Shown one piece after another: positions 43,582 through 54,117 of a DNA stretch of 64,000 nucleotides. The stretch is taken from positions 3,038,001-3,102,000 of the forward strand of contig JAGKQI010000098.1 of the NCBI GenBank assembly GCA_018806915.1, read 5' to 3'. Both the position numbers and the translations under genes were made by a program. Origin of the DNA: Phytophthora colocasiae (Eukaryota > Oomycota > Peronosporomycetes > Peronosporales > Peronosporaceae). Each line of letters starts with the position of its first letter. Within the stretch, counting starts at the first letter, position 1. A model generated the notes under the pieces. The model worked only from the letters and a program-made list of their open reading frames with translations, ran no database searches and had not been told where the DNA came from.

Positions 43582-44807
43582 GCATCAAACTATTGAGTCC
43601 TTTACAGTACTACTGAATTTACAGGTCTGCAGCGGCCCTCTTAGTCGTGGTGATCGCTACCCCAATTCCACGTCCTCGGCTTTCTACCAATCAAAAGAAT
43701 TTGTTCTTGAGCTATCCTTGCATTCCCTATTTCTCTTCCAGTCTTGTACACTCAGCGACAAAACCTTTGGGACAGTGACATTTTGGGCCATAACTTAGCT
43801 TCTAGGACGAGTTAGACGATGCTATTTAGGTATGTTCGCGCTAATAGATAGAGTAATACGGAGTTTGTGACGCTGATCTAGGTTTTGCAGAACTACGATA
43901 GGCTAGCATACAAGGAACCGCAGACAGCACCGCGACAAACTTTGGGACAAACTTTTGACTTAGTTTACTATAGGCCTAATATGGGATTGCGTCCCCTTTC
44001 TTGATCCCGACCTTGAAGCATCTTGCTGGCATGCTCTCCATCAGATAAAGCACCTCCTTCATCGTTACTGATTCCCACAAAATTGACCAAACATTTTCAA
44101 TGGGATTGAGGTCGGGGGAGCGAGCGGGCCAGTCTAGTAGCCGCACCCCGCTCTCTTTGAAAAACGACTTGGTTTCATCCGACGCATGAATAGAGGCGTT
44201 GTCCTGCATGAAGACGAAGTCAGTACCGTAATTGCGGTGCGCAAACGGGAGCAGATGCTCAGAGATAGCGTAGATGTAGCTCAGAGAGTTCTGGCGTCCC
44301 TTTAGGACCACGAGATCGGATTTGCCCTTGACCCCAAACGCTCCCCACACCATTAGAGACCCTCCTCCGTTTTGACGTCGCATGCAACGTCGGGGAGGGC
44401 TCCTTAGATCTCTCCAGTAGTTCTTGAACCCGTCGGGCCAGTCTAAGTTGAACTTCTTTTCGTCGGAAAAGATGATCAACGGCCAGGCTACCTCCTTCTG
44501 GGCCGCTGTTGAGAGCCGCTCAGCGAACTCAAGGCGAGCAGTCTTGTGCTCCTTAGTCAGTGGCAGTGTACGGTCCATTTTAGAGTAGGAGAGGAAGTCC
44601 GTTCGAGACAGAAGTCTCTACACGGTACGTACCGAGCACTCTAGCTTGTACTCAGCCTTCAGCTCAGCAGCAGAAAAGTTCCCCTTGGCAGCAGCTCGAA
44701 CGATCTGCCGGACCTGTCGCTCGGAGAGCGTTGGTGGACGGCCGCCTTTCTACCCCTTCTTTCTAGAGCTCTTAAGGGCGTAGCTAACTCCATTGGGGAG
44801 CGCTTAA

Positions 44808-46703
44808 CCCTTCTAACCCGAGCCGTTATTCTGTATCCTACAGAATAAGTAATTATCTTGATTAAAGTATGAACGAGAACCTGCGAAAAGTATGCCGTTG
44901 GAAGCCCTTTTGTGCTCAGCGAGGTATATTCTGTACATAAAGTGTACATCATCGGCTATAGCATGCACAATGTATCCAACATCTGCGATCTCCTATTGGC
45001 TCCCTGGCGGACAAAACATGTTCAAAACCTCTCACTCGGTAACCCCCGTCAAACTTAAAACGACTCCGTACTGTGCGGCACTCTTGGCGCCACCCAACCA
45101 TCCGCCAAAAGCGCGCGAAGTGCAAAGCGCGCGAAGAGGAAGAATTTGCCCAGTTCCTAACTAACGGAGTAGTGAGGAGGAACTGGGCAAATACTTCTCT
45201 GCAGGCTCCAGCAAGACCTACTGCAAAGTACGTGGTGCTAACTAGTTGTTCTTCTTATTCCTCGTCTTTACTTTCTCTCTTACGTTTGCGGAATCTAATC
45301 ATCTTTTTAGGCTCTGTGGAATGCTCTTCCCGTCACCCGAGGTATCGTGCCATTTCTGAGAGCACGTGAGCGTGTTGCTGCTCTCAACGCGGCGAACGTG
45401 GCAGCAGAGCGGTACACGAGCGCCGAAACCATCGCTACATTGCTGACAGAAGGTGCTCGTCTCGAACGACTTGGTCTTCAGGTCGGCAAAGGCGGAACGC
45501 ACCTTACACAAGTACTGCCTGCGTTTGTTCTGCTTGGTGATCCGATGTGTTCACTAACGTGTGCTTCTAGCGTGATATGACAAACACCAGGTCCTCGGCG
45601 TTGATATGAGCCTAAAGTTGATTCTGCGCAGCACCAGTAGCTGGATGTGTCGAATTATTCTGTAGCATCCCGACATACGGCTGTGGGAAATTCCCTGTGC
45701 GGGCAACATCCATAATTAGTAAAGCACCACTCGAGTTATTCTGTAGCATCCCGACTTACGGCTGTGCTCCTCATTGTATGTGATCTATCCATACTCTGGG
45801 CTATCGCAGAGATCGTCACCTGTCAAGTCAAAGTTACTAGTTTCCGGAACGTTGTCATATATTTCCAGGTCTTCTACATCTTCTTCTACACTTTCCTCAA
45901 GTGTAGGGACCACCTCGTTGTCTGCCATAATGTCTTCTTCGTCGGCGTTGGAATCGGAATCGCTACGAGATTCACGTCATCGATAGCTGTAGAGTCAAAC
46001 AGTCGCTCCTTTCGGAGCCTCTCCATGAAATTGTCGCTACCAAACACGTCCGAGTCGATGAGGTCGTCGGCTCCATTTGGTTCATCGGTCTCGCTCTTTG
46101 CTTCTTCATCAGCAGCCAGCCATGCACTCACTTGAATCGAATTCTGGATCATCCGGAATAGCATTGGTCGCGCCGTCTTGCTCCGTATCATCCGGTATTG
46201 CTGCTGGTAGTTCACCTGTAGCGCCCACCTTCTCTGTGTCGACAACTGTGGTGGCACAAAAATATTGCCACTAACCTTAAAGAAGTTTATGCCACGTCTG
46301 GCTTCGTCGAGACGGCCCTTCACCCCCGGCTTCACGTAGCGTTAATTCTAGGTCATCCCTGTCGGCTTGCGAGCCTTCCAGCCTTCCTCGCAGATCTTGC
46401 GCCATAGTTGCTTGAACGACTTCTCTGCTGGGTCGTTCATTTTTTCGAATGACAATGTGAGGTAGCTTCTGACACGTGAACCGATGGGCTTTCGACGGAA
46501 TTTTCAAACCTGTTGGGGATTTATATGCGTCTTTCTATCCTCCTTGAATAATACCCGTCTATCATCCCATCGCCGATCTGTTAGGAAAGTAGACACCATA
46601 CAATAATCTTCATGCGGAGTTTTGGAGCGCTGATGAGTTTGCTAAATATATAATCCTGTACAATATATTATTCTGTAGGATACAGAATACCGGGTTAGAG
46701 GGG
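44808..46703 (-). mobile_element. piggyBac-derived internal-deletion element (non-autonomous)
   Basis: TTAA at 44804-44807 and 46704-46707. The inverted repeats are CCCTTCTAACCCG and CCCCTCTAACCCGG (reverse complement). Both ends carry a subterminal palindrome TTATTCTGTA-NNN-TACAGAATA (44823-44845 and 46668-46690). TTATTCTGTAGCATCCCGAC also occurs at 45655 and 45737. It retains only the N-terminal part of a transposase, so it needs help in trans. It splits the Tc1 transposase. Plus frames at 45073-45580 were not recognised. Confidence 0.8.
45886..46440 (-). pseudogene. piggyBac-like transposase N-terminal remnant
   Basis: From ATG 46440: SFKQLWRKICEEGWKARKPTG, a stop (TAG) and then YVKPGVKGRLDEARRGINFF, matching the N-terminal domain of the copy starting at 22729 (WRELKKAGWTSKKPTG...YLRPGK). 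An acidic segment follows (DLIDSDVFGSDN). The DDE domain is absent by internal deletion. Confidence 0.65.
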
Positions 46704-47113
46704 TTAAGATGCTGGGCAATCCTGCGGACGCTGCGGCCGCTCTCGTGGAGGCCCTTCATGGGCCCGCGCTCTTCGTAGGTAATGGGTGTACCCCGCCCCA
46801 TAGTGAAAATAGTACAATGAAGCCAGTTCCCCAATTCCTAACTATAGTGAAACCAAGTCAACGTGTTGTCACAAAGTTTTGTCGCGGTGGCGATAGCGGG
46901 TCGTTGTATGCCAGCCACCCGTAGTTCTTTGAAATCCAGGTCAGCATCACAAGACCCTTATTCACCTATCAAACCGCCGAAACATATCTACCGCATTTGC
47001 CCTGTCCTAAGAGAAAGCCAATGTGCACTCTAAACATTAGAGTTAATTACTTCAACCACGAATTAGTAGGTAAAAGGTAGGTGTTATAATCGTGCATAGA
47101 GAATTAAAAAGTA

Positions 47114-47186
47114 TGGACGCGGCGGGAATTGAACCCGCGTCCATCCGCATAAAAGGCGGTGCTCTTCCCATTTGAGCTACGCGTCC
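47114..47186 (-). tRNA. tRNA-Lys(UUU)-like gene
   Basis: 73 nt cloverleaf on the minus strand: acceptor GGACGCG pairs with CGCGTCC, D stem GCTC/GAGC, T arm GCGGG-TTCAATT-CCCGC, discriminator A. The anticodon arm is CCGC-CTTTTAT-GCGG, reading UUU, but only four pairs form, with an A-A mismatch at the fifth. Internal A and B boxes (TAGCTCAAATGGG, GGTTCAATTCC) look functional, and TTTTTT follows about 10 nt downstream as a Pol III terminator. CCA is not encoded. It could be a real tRNA, a tRNA pseudogene or a SINE head captured by the pogo element. Confidence 0.65.
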
Positions 47187-47246
47187 AAGCGCACTTAATT
47201 ACCTTCAAAATTGAAACAAGTGTAAAAAACAAATCGGGTTTTATTG

Positions 47247-48909
47247 TTATTCATCATCGGAGATATCACTGCTAGCATACTCATCGTCTGTGGTTATAAA
47301 TCTCCCAGTAGCACCAAGGTCAGTAAGCTTGTCAAGTATTTCGGTGATGCAGTCAGTATCAGTTAGCTCTGAATCGTCAATTGGAGGGCGTACGTCACCA
47401 AGCAAGCCGAATTTCGAAAAGCCACTTACAATTGTCCAGCTTTCTGCAATCCATGACGTTATGTCCGTGCGTTTGGGCGCTACCATTTGAAAGAAAGGCC
47501 TTGGAGCTTTCTCGAGAATACTACTGACCTTCTCCCTTGCCACCTCTTGTATCTCATCTCTTGTGATCTGTCCAACCTGACGTACTCTCGGTAATTCTAT
47601 CTCGCTCCATGGCATGATGGTGAGCTATCTGAGCACGGAGGCCTTCCACCCAGCGTGCCCGTAGCCGACTTTTAAATGGCTGGTTCCACGCGACGTCCGC
47701 TGGTTGGCATACATAGGTGTAGCGAGGGGGTACCTTCATCAACAAAAGTTGATGGACTCAGCATAGTCAGTCACCTCCTGCGTCCAATGACCCGAGAAAT
47801 CATCCCTGATAAGCAACGCCTTCTCGTCCATGTTGTCCCTGCAACTAAAGTGATAGCGAAGGAACTCTAACGAGATACGTGAGTTCCACTAAGCCGTTGG
47901 GTTGCCGTAAATGCGGCAGTTATGTAGAGCTTGTAGTGCAAACATCTCCTTCCACAGGCGTACACCGAATCCATGCCGCTTAGCGTCATTAGCTACCTGA
48001 ACTTGGCTCCGACGTGAAGATCCGCTCTTGAACACGAGAAACGGATCATACTTGTTTCCGTGCCAGTCACCCAGTAGCATCACGGTAGCTCGCTCCTTGT
48101 CCTTGCCACTGCACTTTACCCAAACCGTTTTTTCACCGCGTTTGGTGATAGTCTTGCGCGGTAGATACTCGAAAAACACAGCTAGAAGCGTTGCTATCAG
48201 TAGAGCTCAATGGTTAAAAACATTCGTACGTACCCGTTTGGTCAGCGTTGTATACAGTAGTAATATCGTTTGACTATAGCCGCTCGTACTTCACCAATAA
48301 ACTTGGCTTTTGCTTCTGCTGCATCTTCGGGTGTAGTTTGACCCTGTCTTGTCCTTGCTCGAATCGATAGCTTATGGCGCTTCATGAAACTCCTTCGCCA
48401 TGAATTAGGCGCCTTGAATATGTCAGGGCTCAAATCTTCATCAGCAGCCACCTCCAAGGCCTTGTAGTGCAGCATTTGAGACGTAACAGGTCATCCCTCT
48501 CGACGCATCGAACTCAGCCAAAGCACGATATCGTTCTCAGTATCACTGGATAGAGTTGTAGCTTGGCCAGAACATCGTAAATTCTTGAGGTCCCTTACGG
48601 TCACTACATAACGAATTAATGTGAACTGCCTGTTGTTTCCATTTTGAAATTTGTTTTTGCTTGCGTGTCTTCTCAGAAGCAGTACAAGCTGGATAGAAGT
48701 GATCAATTGCTTCGTTTACAATGTGGTTAGCGGCTACATAATCTAACACAAGACGTTTGTGAGTGTAATCGACTGCGATGCGACAATATCGCTTCGGCTT
48801 CTTGCCATCTCCCTGTGAGGTCTCCCCATGGCAATTTAGCCATTGCTTCGTACATGTACGCCTCCAGCCTATTATTAGCCGGCTCAACGAGTTTTTTACG
48901 TTGAGCCAT
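47247..48909 (-). pseudogene. pogo-like (HTH_CENPB / DDE_1) transposase, degenerate
   Basis: Minus-strand pieces match the copy at 49219 throughout: KPKRYCRIAVDYTHKRLVLDY (48800), ALEVAADEDLSPDIFKAPNSWRRSFMKRHKLSIRARTRQGQTTPEDA (48460-48310; DNA-binding), WVKCSGKDKERATVMLLGDWHGNKY (48120-48040), VPPRYTYVCQPADVAWNQPFKS (47740; third Asp region) and an acidic C-terminus ending at 47247. The first catalytic segment (NADQT) region and the DDFSGHWT region are split by frame changes at about 48240, 47885 and 47750. Confidence 0.8.
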
Positions 48910-49033
48910 ATGCCAAAAATAGAACTATGCTATTGGTCAAAATACATGTTCGCTTAGGAAAAAACTTCGCTTAGGACAGGACAGATGCGGTAAATAGCAG
49001 CTACGTTTAGCTAAACCTCGAAGAGTTTGTTTA

Positions 49034-50890
49034 CCGCATCGCCCCTATCATTGCCGACGTTTTCTCATTGCCGACAGACCAAGTCGTCCAATAGGAACCC
49101 GAATGGAGATCATCTGTTGAGGGTTACTGCCCGCACTAAAATGCTATACTGGCGCCGCTAAAACGTACCTAGGTAGCTGCCACTCATTTTTGATTCTGCT
49201 TCGTGATCCAGATCTGCTATGGGGCGTCAGTGCATCACTGGCACGGGTAGGAAGCCAAAAACCTACAGCCGTACGTCATTTACATATAAGCACAAACTGG
49301 AAGTACTGCTTTTTCTGGACCTTGTTCATGACACTAGCAAAGCTTTAGAGAAATTTTATCCATCCGTGACTGACCAAAGAGAGCGGAGAAGACGAATGCA
49401 ACTTATATCGGACTGGAAGTCATCTCGCGGGCTCATTGAAACGATGTGTTCACAAGGGAAGGGTCACTATAAAAGATCTCGCAAGCTTGGCGATGGTACC
49501 ATCCTCCCGGGCGGTGCAGAAGAGTACATCGCAATTTGGATCAGCTCGTTAAGGCGAGAGGGTTGTCCAGTATCGGCACAGATGCTGCATTTCAAGGCTC
49601 GTGAGGTTGCGGCTGACCAAGGCATTCCGCCAGCACTGTTTAGCGCATCTCATTCATGGCGGAGGCGTTTTATGCGGCGCAACAGGCTCTCCATTCGCGC
49701 CAAATCCCGCCAGGGTCAAACAACGCCTGAGGATGCACACTTGGTGGTGGAAGCGTTCAAGGAAGAGGTTAAGAAGCTGATTCTCAAGCACAACATCACC
49801 ACAGTGCTAAATGCGGACCAGACAGCGGTGTTTTATGAGTACCTGCCGACAAAAACAATCAATGCGAAAGGAGAAACGACGATTTGGATTAAATGCGCTG
49901 GGAAGGATAAGGAAAGAGCTACAGTAATGCTACTAGCCGATTGGCACGGCAACAAGTACCCGCCGTTTATCATCTTTAAGTCGAAGGACTCCAGAGACAA
50001 GGCCAGGCAACACAACAACGAGAAGAACCAGCACGGCTTTGGGCCAGTGTTGTGGCCCAAAATGGATGCACTTCAGACACAGCACCAGTGTCAGATCTAC
50101 GGCAATTCAACTGCTTGGTAGAATTCACTGATCTCTATTCGTTTCTTGGAGCAGCACTTCGCAAGCAGACCGAACATAGAAGACAAGATACTGTTACTTT
50201 GGGATGATTTCTCGGGTCACTGGACCGAAGAAGTCGTAAAGTATGCAGCTTCAATCAATATTGTGCTGCACAAGGTACCTCCACGATATACCTACGTCTG
50301 CCAGCCAGCAGACGTAGCGTGGAATCATCCGTTCAAGAGCAAGTTGCGCAAGTTTTGGGTCGATCGACTTCGGCAACAAGTCGCAGATCACCATGCGCTG
50401 GAAGTAAGTCGGGCAGCTCAGCGTCTTGGTATCACGGCTCGTACGGATACCGCGCTTCGATTAGAGATGCGAGACGTGGCTCGAGATCGAGTTGCTGACA
50501 TTCAGCGGGAGGCACCGAATTCCATCTTTCGAGTTACTCCTCCTGACAGGGAGGAAATCGTGTCGTGGGTCTGTTCGAGCTGGGAAAGCCTGACAACAGC
50601 TACCATTGTAGGAGGATTTGCTCGAGTAGGTTTTCTTGGTGATACACGAGTACATGAAGACGAAACTTCGGACAGCGACGTAGATATTCCTGAACTGGTC
50701 GAAAAGCTGAAGAAATTGGGGGTTGTCGGCGGATCAGTGCGAGAAGAGCAGGACCTTACGTGCGATGAAGATGCGGACTAGATAATTCTTCATGTGCTGG
50801 CAGCTAAATCTTTGTAATTTACCCCTTCCCCATTACACATGCTTCGCATAACCACAATCCACCATGTCGGCAATGATAGGGGCGATGCGG
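49034..50890 (+). mobile_element. pogo-like element, copy 2
   Basis: 1.86 kb bounded by TA (49032-49033 and 50891-50892). The perfect inverted repeat CCGCATCGCCCC-TATCATTGCCGAC begins at 49034 and ends at 50890. It has one almost intact transposase gene. A second short copy of ATTGCCGAC lies just inside the left end (49066-49074). Confidence 0.9.
49219..50781 (+). pseudogene. pogo-like transposase with a single in-frame stop
   Basis: One frame of 521 codons is interrupted only by TAG at 50119-50121, where the sister copy aligns with Trp, so it is probably a TGG to TAG change. Residues 1-80 are the N-terminal helix-turn-helix region; about 95-170 is the CENP-B-type DNA-binding domain (ISSLRREG, HFKAREVAA, SWRRRFMRRNRLSIRAKSR). 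The DDE_1 catalytic core has VLNADQTAVFYEYLP, LLLWDDFSGHWTEE and PPRYTYVCQPADVAWNHPFKS, the three Asp-containing motifs. An acidic tail follows. All catalytic motifs persist, so readthrough or editing could restore function; without it, translation ends before the second Asp. Confidence 0.88.
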
Positions 50891-50892
50891 TA

Positions 50893-52100
50893 TGAAACCT
50901 TAACGCCGATTTTAAACCTCGAGGTTTAGATGTGGTACACACCAAATGTTTGTCATCTCCACTACTTCTCTTCCAGACGCGAGACGCAAACGAGCGCGAC
51001 AAATGAACTCTACCAGTGACCAACTACCCTTCGGATACGACGTCACCCCTCGTATCTTCTGGTGACAGCGTCAAGCCCAAGAAAGAAATCAATTGTGGCG
51101 ATGAAAGTCTGCCCTCCGGGGTAAATTCTGCGTCTCACCTCTGTCAATACTCACTCCTGTGACAACAAAGGCTAGCTGAAGGAGAAGATCGCGGAAGCTG
51201 ACAACAAGGCGGTGGAGGACAAGGTGACGAGAGGGATCTACTTGCTTGACGAGAATCGGTCGTCGGATAAGGAAGAGTACACTCAGTTACGCGCTCCAAC
51301 ACGTCCAGAGTCGCTACGAGCGTATCAACAGGATACGCATCTTCGTGGCCTGTGGAGCACCGAACTGAAGCACCACACACACATCCAGATAGGTAAGAAC
51401 TTGTTCTGCTGTGTTAGCACAAACGAGCTGCGCCTGGAGAAGAAGGAGCTTCCGTGATAGCAACTGTGCTAGAAATTCAAGAACCATTGGGGCCATAGGT
51501 CTGACCACACGAGCGAGAAAACCATCAGAGTTGCGCATTTGTTGCTACCCATGTACGTGAATCTCTTCAATCGGTATCCAACCACTGATGATACTGTGTT
51601 TCACTTCAGACGATTGTTGCTCGATCAACATACACAGATTCTATTGCAGTTTAATTCCAAGTGAAGGATGTAAATATCTGTACAACTAAAACGATATGAA
51701 AGCAGATATATATGAACACGTTTAACAATATGTACATCAAAGTGCTTCGGAGTACTGTTCCGGCCGGCGTGCATTCTCAGCTATAAACACAAGATCTCTC
51801 ACTGAGTTGGAAAGTGGCGTTCTGTGACTTGTGATGGAGGTTGTTCCGGCAGGTGTGTGCTGTTGGCTGTAGCCCACACTGCCAAGAGGATGTCGTATAC
51901 TTGGACGTACTTCCGCTGGTCACGACGATGGTCAAAGGAGCTTTGAAAGGCCTGAGCTCGCTCATCTGTGGCTTCAACGTGGATCTGACAAGGTTTACTA
52001 GCTGGCCATCGTGACTATACTAAGTATTTGTATTCGCATACTTTAACTATGACAAGCTAAAGCTTGAGCAGTTTAGAACGTTGCCAAGTTCGAGGTTAGG
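50893..52100. other. Interior of outer Tc1-like element, no recognised gene
   Basis: Small frames at 51212-51457 (plus) and 51777-51977 (minus) show no known domain. It may be the remains of the outer element or other relics. Confidence 0.35.
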
Positions 52101-52235
52101 GGTTTAGGGAGTTCTAAAGGTTTGGACCCCTAAACGTTGACAGCACTAGTTATGGCCACTGTCACTGTCCCAAAGGTTTTGTCGCTGAGTGTAAATGATC
52201 GTCGTTGGAACGCTTGAGATCCAAATTCATGCTCT

Positions 52236-53513
52236 CTACTCGGACAAGGTAGCCGGAACTAGGACACTCTGAATGGTGCCATGTTCACCATTGAGTCTCC
52301 ATGTGGGGTCTTCTTTCTCCAATTTGAGTGCAATGTTTGCAGGGATCCCCATCACAGGAATTGACTTTAAAATACGGAAAGCCACAAATGCCGTCGGGAA
52401 GTACGGCACCACCTCCTCCACGGGTGTTGACGGTGGCCACAGACGATCGCTTAGCAGTCGACGGTAGTTCAGATCCCCCTTAAGGATCACAATTGTCGCC
52501 TCTTGAGCAAAACGCTTCTGCATCTCAATTGGCATCTTCCAGTAGAATGTGTACTCATTCCAGTAGCTATCAGGACGAACAACGATCTGTCCTTTGCTCA
52601 CGTACGAAGCCAAGCGCTGACCCAAAGCGCGTACCTCAGGTGTTCGCGTCCCACGCTGCATCTCGACGATATGTTCATCCACGTCGGCTGGCATCACGTC
52701 TGACACGTAAATCGGCTCCTGTTTCACATTGAACGTCACTTTGCCGCACCAATTGTGCGCCAGTAAGTGATCTGCCATTGCCAGATCCAACAACAGCTCC
52801 GTGCCAATGTTATCGCTGATATACTCAACACCAAGAGTTGTAGGGTCTCCAGTCTCAAGTGCCTTCTGCTCCAAGAACGAAATGACTTGGTCACTGTGAT
52901 CCACAAGCACTAAATCTTCGTCAAACACCAGTGAATCCCCAGCAACGTGCATAGTGGACTTGACTTTTTCATTAGTACCGTCAGCTTTGTTGCCCCAAAG
53001 GCAGAGCATCATGAAACGTTTCAGTTGCTCATGGTGGCTCTGCTTGTTCGCTTCTTCTTGGGCGGATATCTCCACCGCAGTCTGTAGTAGAGACCAGGGA
53101 GTGTCTCCCTTCAACTCTGCCACTTTTGAGTAGTGAAAAGGATCAAACCCCGTCGAGTAGTAATCCGTCATGAGCAGCACCAAGTGGAAGATGTACTGTT
53201 CCACCAGGAACCAAGGCGAGTTTTGCCACGTGTAGCCTTTTTCAGTCAGTAGACTTTCCCAGTGTTTACTAGTTGGGGACTTGGCAAACGTCGAGGGTAA
53301 CGGGACCTTCTTGTCGTTGGTCATGTCGTCCGCCAGTTGCAGCAGTCGTTTGGTTTGTTCAGTCGTCAAATGATCGCCATTGTTCGCCACGCAGTCACGT
53401 AGAACTTGCGGCATCCGGACTGTGCACGTCGTGTGTGCAAACGTATCGGGTACATTGGCCTTCAGTTCCTCTAGCTGTTGCAAACGTGCAATGTACTCAT
53501 CCGAGACGCCCAT
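52236..53513 (-). CDS. ARMT1-like damage-control phosphatase (DUF89 subfamily III)
   Basis: Intact single-exon 425-residue protein. DUF89 subfamily III (human ARMT1, yeast YMR027W) contains metal-dependent phosphatases that hydrolyse damaged or excess sugar phosphates; human ARMT1 has also been proposed to methylate PCNA. Conserved features: the core metal/nucleophile block DNIGTELLLDLAMADHLL (about 225-242), FNVKQEPIYVSDV, and KGDLNYRRLLSDRLW near 360, the family signature, followed by a C-terminal GTIQSVL. The N-terminal helical domain has WQNSPWFLVEQY. About 420 residues fits the family size. It diverges clearly from copies at 59214 and 60585 (for example LLSDR against LLGDR), so it is the older paralogue. 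Probably cytosolic; no signal peptide. Confidence 0.87.
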   Translation of the reverse strand: MGVSDEYIARLQQLEELKANVPDTFAHTTCTVRMPQVLRDCVANNGDHLTTEQTKRLLQLADDMTNDKKVPLPSTFAKSPTSKHWESLLTEKGYTWQNSPWFLVEQYIFHLVLLMTDYYSTGFDPFHYSKVAELKGDTPWSLLQTAVEISAQEEANKQSHHEQLKRFMMLCLWGNKADGTNEKVKSTMHVAGDSLVFDEDLVLVDHSDQVISFLEQKALETGDPTTLGVEYISDNIGTELLLDLAMADHLLAHNWCGKVTFNVKQEPIYVSDVMPADVDEHIVEMQRGTRTPEVRALGQRLASYVSKGQIVVRPDSYWNEYTFYWKMPIEMQKRFAQEATIVILKGDLNYRRLLSDRLWPPSTPVEEVVPYFPTAFVAFRILKSIPVMGIPANIALKLEKEDPTWRLNGEHGTIQSVLVPATLSE

Positions 53514-53838
53514 GTTGTGTGCTTTGTGTGTTCCGTCGGTGAAATGCGGTTATGAGAGAAGTGGATCTCAGGGGAGGAGACACTCATCTTTGATGGCAAA
53601 CTCTCTTGATATGTAGAGCGAAAGCGTCATAACCTGCATGTGATTGAAGTCTGACGCAGCATGAATAGCGCTACATGAATGCCATTCACATGGTGTTCAT
53701 CTGCGATGATATTTACATTCGATAACGAATTGCTACCGTCAATTATGTTGGCAAACTAAATGTTTCCGCTTTTTAGATCTTGGTTACCTATGCACTTTCG
53801 GTGCAAATCTGTGATTACCACTCACACCGGATTATGAG
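53514..53838. other. Intergenic, upstream of ARMT1-like gene
   Basis: Contains the promoter of the minus-strand ARMT1-like gene and, before the LTR insertion, probably part of the upstream region of the plus-strand copy at 59214. No gene recognised. Confidence 0.4.
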
Positions 53839-53843
53839 GAATG

Positions 53844-54059
53844 TGTAGTGGAGGTTACAAGACCAAGCCTTTTCCCACTACCTGGAACATCGCAGATGCG
53901 ATGTTGAGCTGGCATGTAGGAGTTAGGAAACCACTGAAGCTCGACGGGTGGAGCTGATCAGTGAGGCAGAGTACATTTTACCTACTTGAACTCAATAGAC
54001 TGAGGGAATTACCAGGAAGCGCCGGCTTCCCTAACAGAGTTTCGCTCAGACCTACTACA
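53844..54059 (+). repeat. 5' LTR of young Ty3/gypsy element
   Basis: TGTAGTGGAGG...CCTACTACA, identical to 58890-59105. Contains AACATCGCAGATGCGATGTT, a perfect 20-base palindrome, near 53886-53905. Confidence 0.95.
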
Positions 54060-54117
54060 AAGAATTCTTTAGTTGCGGTCTCGCGACTTGAAAGGAAAGA
54101 CAAAAAAAGAAACCAAG

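Larger units (their letters stand above)
43976..46801 (-). pseudogene. Tc1/mariner transposase, split and mutated
   Basis: The N-terminal helix-turn-helix starts at ATG 46801 (MGRGTPITYEERG...GRSVRRIAQHL), breaks at the TTAA 46704, and resumes at 44803 (KRSPMELATPLRALERRG, then GGRPPTLSERQVRQIVRAA). The DDE part 44578-43976 is continuous: PLIIFSDEKKFNLDWPDG (first Asp), LMVWGAFG, VFMQDNASIHAS (second Asp), WPARSPDLNPIENVW (Glu) and a C-terminal GDAIPY. Besides the insertion there is a one-base frame shift near 44752 and a TAG near 44619, so this copy is dead, although the catalytic triad is intact. Confidence 0.85.
43911..46906 (-). mobile_element. Tc1-like element with nested piggyBac-derived insertion
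   Basis: Flanked by TA at 43909-43910 and 46907-46908. The ends are similar inverted repeats (CAAGGAACCGC...CACCGCGACAAACTTTGGGACA against CAACGACCCGC...CACCGCGACAAAACTTTGTGACA). Removing the insertion at 44804-46707 leaves about 1.1 kb, typical for Tc1. It encodes a split transposase on the minus strand. Confidence 0.75.
46991..48990 (-). mobile_element. pogo-like element, copy 1
   Basis: 2.0 kb bounded by TA (46989-46990 and 48991-48992). Inverted repeats CCGCATTTGCCCTGTCCTAAG and CCGCATCTGTCCTGTCCTAAG (reverse complement). It carries a broken minus-strand transposase and, between its stop and the left end, a tRNA-like gene. Lies 41 bp from copy 2, which is in the opposite orientation. Confidence 0.82.
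43749..52191. mobile_element. Outer Tc1-like TIR pair enclosing nested insertions
   Basis: CACTCAGCGACAAAACC continuing through TTTGGGACAGTGACA is present at 43749 and in reverse complement ending at 52191, about 32 identical bases, each preceded outward by TA. Subtracting the Tc1 (43911-46906) and two pogo copies leaves about 1.6 kb, a normal Tc1/mariner size. This supports one old element that received all the others. No transposase of this outer element was recognised. Two independent element ends remain possible. Confidence 0.5.

Noticed and set aside
45073..45580. Plus frames inside the piggyBac-derived element
   Set aside because: About 77-98 codons, no known domain, no consistent splice model; not called as genes.
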